Below, piece by piece: positions 14,197-20,135 of a stretch of 20,135 bases of DNA. The DNA comes from Bacteroidota bacterium (GTDB taxonomy: Bacteria; Bacteroidota; Bacteroidia; B-17B0; Aurantibacillaceae), in assembly GCA_025359355.1 (NCBI GenBank), contig JANYGR010000340.1:1-20135 (forward strand), written 5' to 3'. A program made the position numbers and the translations under genes. Below the pieces are notes generated by a model, which was not told the DNA's origin, ran no database searches, and worked only from the letters and a program-made list of their open reading frames with translations. Each line of letters opens with the position of its first letter. Positions within the stretch are counted from its first letter, which is position 1.

Positions 14197-15798
14197 GTGA
14201 TAAAAAAAACACCTAATCTTTTATTAGCTCTTATTAGTGCTTTATTATTAAGTGCCAGCTGGTTTGAGCCCTTTACTATTTTAGCATTTGTTGCTTGGGT
14301 TCCTTTATTAATGATAGAGAATAATATTTCATCGTTAGAAACCATTAAACGCAAAAAATTAAAATTAATAGGCTTGGTCTATTTCACGTTTTTTGTTTGG
14401 AATGTATGTGTTACTTGGTGGATATACTATGCATCACTTGAAGGTGCTTGTTTGGCTATATTTTGCAATGCCATCCTCATGACAATGGTATTTATGATTT
14501 GGTATAATTTAAAAAACCGATTGCGTAAATCGTGGGCTATTTGGTTATTGATACCGATTTGGCTGGGCTTTGAATACGGACATACTTTATGGGATTTAAC
14601 CTGGACTTGGTTGACTTTAGGGAATGTATTTGCAAATACTCATCATTGGGTGCAATGGTACGAATTTACTGGTACGTCAGGAGGAAGCCTTTGGGTATTA
14701 GTAGTTAATATTTTGGTATTTAAGTTGATCAAAGAGAACGACTATACACTCAAATCAATCACTAAACCTATTGTGGTGGTTATTGTTCCGATTTTTGTTT
14801 CGTATATCATTTTAAATTATAGAGCTTCATGCTATAAAACTAAAGTTGGACCAAATGCTTCCTTTAATAAAACCCTCCTCATTCAACCAAATGTAGATCC
14901 TTATAACGATAAATTTAATACTGAGCCGCAGGTTCAATTACAAAATTTAGTAAAACAAATGGGCAAAAGGCTTGATTCTACAATTGATTACCTCGTTTTA
15001 CCAGAAACGTATTTAACCGAAAACATGTATGAGGGCGAGGAAAATCAGTCGCTTTCTATTCGTTTTTTAAGAGATAGTATTTTGAGTAAATTCCCTCATT
15101 TAACTATTATTACAGGCGCTAGTACCATATATGCATACAAGCCAAACGAAACGCCAAGTGCTACTGCTAATAAATTTTATCAATCAGATAAATATTTCGA
15201 CTCCTTCAATACAGGAATGCAGATTGATAAGCAAAGCATTACGTCGTATCATAAATCTAAATTGGTGCCTGGTGTCGAAAAAATTCCTTCATTTTTAAGA
15301 CCACTCGAAAAATTAGCAATTAATTTAGGAGGAACCTCGGGAAGTCTTGGAACACAAGAAGAGCGCACTGTTTTTTTTAGTCACAACAAAACAATTGGCA
15401 TTGCTCCTGTTATTTGTTACGAAAGTGTATATCCCGATTATGTGGGGCAATACGTACGCAATGGTGCTAATTTAATTTTTATTATTACCAACGATGGTTG
15501 GTGGAAAAATACACCTGGGCATCGCCAACATTTGGCTTATGCTAAATTAAGAGCCATTGAGAATAGACGCGAAATTGCCCGTTGTGCTAATACAGGAATA
15601 TCATGCTTTATTACGCCATTAGGCGATATAGAGCAAGCTACAACATTTTGGGAGCAAGCTATGATTGAAAAAAACATGACACCTAATAATGATTTAACTT
15701 TTTTTAGTCGGTTTGGTGATTTGATTTCATATACGTCTGGAATTTTCGCTTTATTATTACTTCTTTGGAGTCAATATTTACGTTTCAAAAAGTCTTAA
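14197..15798 (+). CDS. lnt: apolipoprotein N-acyltransferase
   Basis: Inner-membrane enzyme that adds the third acyl chain to the N-terminal Cys of lipoproteins. The 533 residues start with several membrane helices (about 7-210, with Trp-rich loops) and continue with a periplasmic carbon-nitrogen hydrolase domain. The Glu-Lys-Cys triad is visible: E270 in LVLPETYL, K355 in YHKSKLVPGVEK, and C407 in APVICYES. The NDGWWKNTPG motif is typical. A last helix (about 512-528) closes the protein. The start is GTG at 14197; no nearby ATG keeps the first helix. It is followed 52 bp later by lpdA. Its substrates would include the glutaminyl cyclase lipoprotein downstream. Confidence 0.96.
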   Translation: MIKKTPNLLLALISALLLSASWFEPFTILAFVAWVPLLMIENNISSLETIKRKKLKLIGLVYFTFFVWNVCVTWWIYYASLEGACLAIFCNAILMTMVFMIWYNLKNRLRKSWAIWLLIPIWLGFEYGHTLWDLTWTWLTLGNVFANTHHWVQWYEFTGTSGGSLWVLVVNILVFKLIKENDYTLKSITKPIVVVIVPIFVSYIILNYRASCYKTKVGPNASFNKTLLIQPNVDPYNDKFNTEPQVQLQNLVKQMGKRLDSTIDYLVLPETYLTENMYEGEENQSLSIRFLRDSILSKFPHLTIITGASTIYAYKPNETPSATANKFYQSDKYFDSFNTGMQIDKQSITSYHKSKLVPGVEKIPSFLRPLEKLAINLGGTSGSLGTQEERTVFFSHNKTIGIAPVICYESVYPDYVGQYVRNGANLIFIITNDGWWKNTPGHRQHLAYAKLRAIENRREIARCANTGISCFITPLGDIEQATTFWEQAMIEKNMTPNNDLTFFSRFGDLISYTSGIFALLLLLWSQYLRFKKS

Positions 15799-15850
15799 AA
15801 AATAGTAAATTCGTACGTTCATTTTAAAAACTCAATAATTATAAATAGAT

Positions 15851-17257
15851 ATGGAAAAATTTGATGTTACAATAATCGGTGCTGGTCCTGGTGGATATGT
15901 TGCAGCTATTCGTTGCGCACAATTAGGAATGAAAACAGCCTTGATTGAAAAATATCCCACTCTTGGTGGAACGTGTTTAAATGTAGGATGTATTCCGTCA
16001 AAAGCGTTATTAGATTCATCAGAACATTTTTATAATGCAGTACATCATTTCGAAGAGCATGGTATTGAAGTAAAAGCTCCAAAAGTTAATCTTAAGCAAA
16101 TGATTGAACGCAAAAGAGGCGTTGTAAAAATGACCTGCGATGGGATTAATTTTTTAATGAAAAAAAATAAAATCACCGTGTACACTGGCGTTGGAAGTTT
16201 CGAATCTAAAACTGTAATTAATATTACTAAAGCAGATGGAACAAAAGAACAAATAGAATCAACTAAATCTATCATTGCTACAGGCTCTAAGCCATCATCA
16301 TTACCAAGTATTGCTATTGATAAAAAACGAATTATTACTTCTACCGAAGCTTTGGAAATGACTGAAATCCCTAAGCACCTAATTGTAATTGGTGGTGGAG
16401 TTATAGGCTTGGAATTAGGTAGTGTGTATGCGCGTTTAGGATCTAAAGTATCTGTTGTTGAATTTATGGATCGATTAATTCCAGCTATGGATGCAGGATT
16501 AGGTAAGGAGTTACAACGTGTTATGAAAAAAAGCTTAAGTGTTGATTTTTATATGAAACACAAAGTAATGGGCGCTGTTGTAAAAGGTAAAGAAGTAAAC
16601 GTTAGTGCCGAAAATGATAAAGGCGAAAAAATAGAATTAAAAGGAGATTATGTGTTAATGGCCGTTGGCCGTAAACCTTATACTGAGGGATTAGGATTAG
16701 AAAAAGTAGGCATAAAATTAGATGCACGCGGGCGAGTAGAAGTGGATGCACACTTAAAAACAAGTGCTGATAATATTTATGCCATTGGTGATGTTATTGT
16801 TGGAGCAATGTTAGCGCACAAAGCAGAAGAAGAAGGTGTTTTTGTAGCAGAACAAATGGCTGGACAAAAACCGCATATTGATTATAATTTAATACCAGGT
16901 GTGGTTTACACTTGGCCAGAAGTTGCGGCTGTTGGACAAACTGAAGAGCAATTAAAAGAAAAAGGTGTTAAGTATAAAGTTGGATCTTTCCCTTTCAAAG
17001 CAAGTGGAAGAGCTCGCGCCAGTATGGATACGGATGGTTTTGTAAAAGTATTATCTGATGAAACTACAGATGAAATTTTAGGTGTTCACATGATTGGTCC
17101 TCGTACTGCTGATATGATTGCAGAAGCAGTTGTAGCTATGGAATACCGAGCAAGTGCTGAAGATATTAGTCGTATGAGCCACGCGCATCCAACTTATACA
17201 GAGAGTTTAAAAGAAGCCGCATTAGATGCTACGGGCAAGCGTGCATTACATATTTAA
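15851..17257 (+). CDS. lpdA: dihydrolipoyl dehydrogenase (E3)
   Basis: Flavoenzyme that reoxidises dihydrolipoamide in 2-oxoacid dehydrogenase complexes and the glycine cleavage system. The 468 residues show the FAD motif GAGPGG (10-15), the redox disulfide C42 and C47 in GGTCLNVGCIPSKALL, the NAD motif GGGVIGLELG (181-190), and the C-terminal His446-Glu451 pair in HPTYTE that serves the partner subunit. The E1 and E2 genes are not in the window, so this E3 may be shared among complexes. A strong AT-rich terminator follows. Confidence 0.97.
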   Translation: MEKFDVTIIGAGPGGYVAAIRCAQLGMKTALIEKYPTLGGTCLNVGCIPSKALLDSSEHFYNAVHHFEEHGIEVKAPKVNLKQMIERKRGVVKMTCDGINFLMKKNKITVYTGVGSFESKTVINITKADGTKEQIESTKSIIATGSKPSSLPSIAIDKKRIITSTEALEMTEIPKHLIVIGGGVIGLELGSVYARLGSKVSVVEFMDRLIPAMDAGLGKELQRVMKKSLSVDFYMKHKVMGAVVKGKEVNVSAENDKGEKIELKGDYVLMAVGRKPYTEGLGLEKVGIKLDARGRVEVDAHLKTSADNIYAIGDVIVGAMLAHKAEEEGVFVAEQMAGQKPHIDYNLIPGVVYTWPEVAAVGQTEEQLKEKGVKYKVGSFPFKASGRARASMDTDGFVKVLSDETTDEILGVHMIGPRTADMIAEAVVAMEYRASAEDISRMSHAHPTYTESLKEAALDATGKRALHI

Positions 17258-17275
17258 AAAGAAAAAAATATTAAG

Positions 17276-17324
17276 ATTAAAGTATTTAGATTATCACTTA
17301 ATCTTAATACTTTAATTTTTTTTT
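17276..17324 (+). terminator. intrinsic terminator after lpdA
   Basis: ATTAAAGTATT (17276-17286) pairs with AATACTTTAAT (17306-17316), and the inner AGATTA pairs with TAATCT, with one T-T mismatch between. The result is a stem of about 18 bp with a 5-nt loop and a run of nine Ts (17316-17324). It separates lpdA from the DinB-like gene. Confidence 0.85.
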
Positions 17325-17345
17325 ATTCTTAAGAATGCTAAAATT

Positions 17346-17870
17346 ATGATAGAAGAATTAAATCCGAAAATATATCCGATGGGTAAAGCAGTGATTACTG
17401 AGTTTACCAAGGAAGTGCTTTATAATTCTATCATCAAATTAGAAATTGCTCCTATGCGATTACGCAAAATTTTAGAATCAATTTCTGAAACAGATTTAGA
17501 ATTAACCTACCGAGATGGTGGTTGGACTGTTCGTCAAATAGTTCATCATTTGGCAGATTCTCATATCAATATGTTTATCCGCTTTAAATTAGCATTAACA
17601 GAAACTAATCCCACAATAATGCCATATAATGAGAATTTATGGGCAGCGATGGATGATTACCAAATAGCATCTTTAGAAAGTTCTCTGATGATGTTTGAAG
17701 GTGTTCAGCAGCGTTTTTTAGCATTACTTAAAACCATGAGTGAGGCCGATTTTAAGAAAACGTATTTTCATCCTGGATATAATAAAGAGTTTGTATTATC
17801 AGAAGCTACGCAATTATACGCTTGGCATGGTTTACATCATGTTGCACAGATAGAAGGAATTTTTAAATAA
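17346..17870 (+). CDS. DinB-fold, YfiT-like putative metal-dependent hydrolase/thiol transferase
   Basis: A 174-residue four-helix-bundle protein of the DinB/YfiT family. Family members bind a divalent metal with three His; some are bacillithiol S-transferases. The metal ligands are visible in WTVRQIVHHLADSH (H67 or H68) and WHGLHHVAQI (H161 and H165). The N-terminal region PKIYPMG and the ending HHVAQIEGIFK match the YfiT group. The next gene starts 15 bp later, so the two are probably co-transcribed. Whether this organism makes bacillithiol cannot be told from the window. Met12 is a possible alternative start. Confidence 0.85.
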   Translation: MIEELNPKIYPMGKAVITEFTKEVLYNSIIKLEIAPMRLRKILESISETDLELTYRDGGWTVRQIVHHLADSHINMFIRFKLALTETNPTIMPYNENLWAAMDDYQIASLESSLMMFEGVQQRFLALLKTMSEADFKKTYFHPGYNKEFVLSEATQLYAWHGLHHVAQIEGIFK

Positions 17871-17885
17871 TAATAATAAATAAAA

Positions 17886-18746
17886 ATGAATTTAAATAAA
17901 CGCTTTATTTTTTCAAGAAACATCCAAGCCGTTTGTGCAACTTTAGCTATCATATTGGTTTTTAGTAGTTGTGATGAAACGCCTAAAACAATCATTAAGA
18001 CAGAAACTGTAACGACTCCTGAAAGTACAGTGGCTGAAATTCCTTATGCTGTTTTAAATACATCACCACACGATGTGTCGTCATTTACGGAAGGCTTTTT
18101 GTTTCATAATGGACAGTTGTTTGAAAGCACTGGTGCTACTGCCGAATTGGCTCAAACAAAATCATTATTTGGCATTGTTGATGTAAAAACAGGAAAAATA
18201 GATGCAAAAGCAGAATTAGATAAAACCGTTTATTTTGGGGAAGGCATTGTTGTTTTAAAAAATAAAATTTATCAAGTTACGTATAAAAATCAAGTGGGTT
18301 TTATTTATGATGCTACTACCTATAAAAAAATAGGACAATTTAATTACGCTAACAAAGAGGGCTGGGGCTTAACAACAGATGGTACATCAATTATTATGAG
18401 TGATGGAAGTAATGTGTTAACGTATTTTAATCCAGAGGGCATGATAGTAACTAAAACGTTGAGTGTGAGTAATAATGGATATGCCGAAGATTACTTAAAT
18501 GAGTTAGAATATATCAATGGGTTTATTTATGCTAATGTGTGGTTAAAAAACTACTTAGTTAAAATAAATCCGACAGATGGTAAAATCGTTGGCATCCTTG
18601 ATTTATCAGCAATAGAAGGCAAAGAAAAAATGACTAATGTTTCCGCCAAAGAAATGAATGGAATCGCTTTCGACTCTGCAACCAATAAAATTTTAATTAC
18701 AGGAAAAATGTGGGCTAATATCTATCAAATAGATTTTGCACATTAA
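17886..18746 (+). CDS. glutaminyl-peptide cyclotransferase, plant-type beta-propeller lipoprotein
   Basis: Converts N-terminal glutamine of proteins to pyroglutamate. The 286 residues begin with a lipoprotein signal ending LVFSSC, with Cys29 as the lipidated residue. From about residue 53 there is a five-bladed propeller of the plant-type cyclase family: SPHDVSSFTEGFLFHNGQL, the GWGLTTDG turn, LNELEYINGFIYANVW, and MNGIAFDSATNKILITGK. It is probably anchored in the membrane facing the periplasm, where exported proteins with a Gln at +1 would be its substrates. It is downstream of the DinB-like gene in the same orientation. The family call is strong; in vivo substrates are inferred. Confidence 0.9.
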   Translation: MNLNKRFIFSRNIQAVCATLAIILVFSSCDETPKTIIKTETVTTPESTVAEIPYAVLNTSPHDVSSFTEGFLFHNGQLFESTGATAELAQTKSLFGIVDVKTGKIDAKAELDKTVYFGEGIVVLKNKIYQVTYKNQVGFIYDATTYKKIGQFNYANKEGWGLTTDGTSIIMSDGSNVLTYFNPEGMIVTKTLSVSNNGYAEDYLNELEYINGFIYANVWLKNYLVKINPTDGKIVGILDLSAIEGKEKMTNVSAKEMNGIAFDSATNKILITGKMWANIYQIDFAH

Positions 18747-18852
18747 TGGTTTTCTTTAAATTATAGTAATCTATTATCAATTTCTGTATTTTAGTTTCCG
18801 ACCACTACAGTAGAGAGTAATATCCTCATTGTTTTTTAGCAATAAATTATCA

Positions 18853-19737
18853 TTATAATTTTATTACCTTTTTAATTAACTCCATTTTATTATCAGAAAC
18901 TCGGATAAAATATACTCCATTACTGTAAGGTGTTAAATCAATAGTGGTTTTAAATATTCCACTGCCTAACTTGTTTGAATAAACAGATTGCCCAAAAATA
19001 TCCATCACTTGTATAGTTATATCAGAAGTGATGCCGTTTTGAAAATCCACATTGATTAGGTTGTGAGTTGGATTTGGAGAAAATGACAATCCTAATTCAG
19101 TTGAGTTTTCTTTAATACCAACAACAGAGGCCGTTAAGGAATCGCAATCTAAAGCAGAACTGCTTTTATAAAGCATGCCAGAATTATCATGCGCACAAAT
19201 AAATTCGCTATGCTCTCCTTCAGCGCCATACTTATATAAAAAACCATTATGTATATCACCAATACCATCAATCCATTCTATTTTTTGAAAAGACGAATTT
19301 CTTAATCGCAGGTATTTTCTTACTTGTCCGTTTAATAAAGTAATACTCGCTGTACTATCAACACTTAAATTACCCATAAATTGAAGATTAATTGCATTAC
19401 CTACAGATAAAGTAAAATCATATTTCAATACTTCTGCAGATGCACTACCATCAAGGTTTCTACCTGCATAATATATTTTTCCATTATAGTAACGTGTATA
19501 ATAACTATCCCATTGTCCGGCATAGCCAGCTGTAAAATAACTATATATATTAGATGAAATGACGGTGTCTTTAACATATTTGAATGAAGTATTATAATAA
19601 TTAGGGTCGTACATGCCTCCATAATAACGTTCACCTTGCACTAAACCCATTGATGGATAAGGAACCAGAGGCGGCGTTTGCGCCTTTGTTTGTATCATTG
19701 CTAAAAAACAAACAAAAAAGAGTAATCGTTTTTTCAT
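18853..19737 (-). CDS. secreted protein with T9SS type A C-terminal sorting domain
   Basis: Exported protein of unknown role, delivered through the type IX secretion system. The signal peptide ends QTKA|QTPP (about residue 20). The middle 190 residues are Tyr/Ser-rich beta structure with no enzyme motif that I recognise; a Cys pair (CAHDN..LDCDS, about 180-200) may form a disulfide. The last 80 residues are a typical sorting domain: LSFSPNPTHNLINVDF, then the DIFGQ turn, then GVYFIRVSDNKMELIKKVIKL-type ending. It converges on the cyclase gene. Three direct heptamers 21 bp apart lie upstream. Confidence 0.9.
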   Translation of the reverse strand: MKKRLLFFVCFLAMIQTKAQTPPLVPYPSMGLVQGERYYGGMYDPNYYNTSFKYVKDTVISSNIYSYFTAGYAGQWDSYYTRYYNGKIYYAGRNLDGSASAEVLKYDFTLSVGNAINLQFMGNLSVDSTASITLLNGQVRKYLRLRNSSFQKIEWIDGIGDIHNGFLYKYGAEGEHSEFICAHDNSGMLYKSSSALDCDSLTASVVGIKENSTELGLSFSPNPTHNLINVDFQNGITSDITIQVMDIFGQSVYSNKLGSGIFKTTIDLTPYSNGVYFIRVSDNKMELIKKVIKL

Positions 19738-19816
19738 AATGAGTGAATTAAAATTGTAAAGTAAGATTTATACTAAAGATACTGTTTTCTAATCTTAAAT
19801 TCTATTGAAATTTGTA

Positions 19817-19865
19817 AGTGGTTACTTATTGGGATTAAGTGGTTGTCTTTTTCTTATTAGTGGTT
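19817..19865. repeat. three AGTGGTT heptamers at exact 21-bp spacing
   Basis: AGTGGTT is at 19817-19823, 19838-19844 and 19859-19865. The 21-bp period is two helical turns, so all three would face the same side of the DNA. The array lies 80-130 bp before the T9SS gene start and 64-112 bp before the tgt -7 box. Confidence 0.55.
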
Positions 19866-19928
19866 GTTAATTAACTTTAATTCCATAGCTTTTCGGGGCT
19901 AAACCCTCATTCAGCCAGCAAAAAAATG

Positions 19929-19936
19929 TATATTTG
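19929..19936 (+). promoter_or_regulatory. -7 box of tgt
   Basis: TATATTTG fits TAnnTTTG. No good TTTG lies 18-20 nt upstream, so the call is tentative. The leader before the tgt start would be about 55 nt. Confidence 0.4.
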
Positions 19937-19997
19937 CTAAAATGATAACAACGTAACTCCTAATGATTATTAGGATCAAAACAATAATTTATTAAAA

Positions 19998-20135
19998 GTG
20001 AAATTTACCTTACAACACAAAGATACTCAATCAAAAGCCAGAGTAGGTCTTATCGAAACAGACCATGGGACTATACAAACACCTATTTTTATGCCAGTGG
20101 GAACGGCTGCTACAGTGAAAGCCGTTCATCAGCAT
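19998..20135 (+). CDS. tgt: queuine/preQ1 tRNA-guanine transglycosylase (3' partial)
   Basis: The first 46 codons of Tgt, which exchanges guanine 34 for a 7-deazaguanine base in tRNAs with GUN anticodons. The N-terminal signature is clear: KFTLQHKDTQSKARVG, then HGTIQTPIFMPVGT and VKAVHQ. The start is GTG at 19998; an in-frame stop at 19971-19973 with no ATG between leaves this as the best choice. The gene runs off the window, so its catalytic Asp residues are not visible. Confidence 0.93.
   Translation, partial: MKFTLQHKDTQSKARVGLIETDHGTIQTPIFMPVGTAATVKAVHQH

Noticed and set aside
14172..14354. Minus-strand reading frame of 60 codons
   Set aside because: It is antisense to the first membrane helices of lnt and has no support.
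18841..18865. AT-rich imperfect hairpin at the end of the T9SS gene as a terminator
   Set aside because: The stem has a bulge and no T-run follows on the minus strand; it is within what AT-rich DNA gives by chance.

Overview
The window is ordinary chromosomal DNA from a low-GC member of the Bacteroidota. The evidence is a type IX secretion (T9SS) sorting domain, a DUF4421 outer-membrane protein, an IF-2 with the long Lys/Ala-rich linker of this phylum, promoters of the TTTG-N18/19-TAnnTTTG type, and A-rich rather than Shine-Dalgarno leaders. The order within the phylum (Flavobacteriales-like or a relative) cannot be fixed from these genes.

Layout. 2-1297: 3' part of an AlgX/AlgJ-like SGNH acetyltransferase. 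1407-3674: exported Sel1/TPR repeat protein. 3675-4015: no gene, but a REPIN-like palindromic element (core 3869-4003) next to tRNA-Ala(GGC). 4016-8880, minus strand: the translation/transcription operon rimP-nusA-infB with tRNA-Ala downstream; a good promoter precedes rimP, followed by a terminator-like leader hairpin. 9100-9399: unknown small membrane protein. 9571-11843: acpP-fabF-rnc with its own promoter. 11962-12197: tRNA-Gly(GCC) and tRNA-Leu(UAA) with promoter and a strong terminator. 12483-14095: DUF4421 barrel protein and a small unrecognised protein. 14197-17257: lnt and lpdA, closed by a terminator. 17346-18746: DinB/YfiT-like protein and a lipoprotein glutaminyl cyclase of the plant type. 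18853-19737, minus strand: a T9SS cargo protein. 19998 to the end: the first 46 codons of tgt.

How the genes fit together. Most are housekeeping: ribosome maturation, transcription elongation, initiation factor 2, fatty acid synthesis, RNase III, tRNAs, E3 of 2-oxoacid dehydrogenases and queuosine insertion. A second theme is the cell envelope: Lnt acylates lipoproteins, the glutaminyl cyclase is itself a lipoprotein, and the three clear signal-peptidase-I substrates here all have Gln predicted at +1, the substrate such a cyclase would use.

I found no phage, defence, CRISPR, secondary-metabolite or complete mobile system. The points most worth a second look are non-coding: the REPIN-like element, the rimP leader hairpin, an inverted repeat bracketing tRNA-Leu, three heptamers exactly 21 bp apart upstream of the T9SS gene, and a 14-bp direct repeat upstream of acpP.
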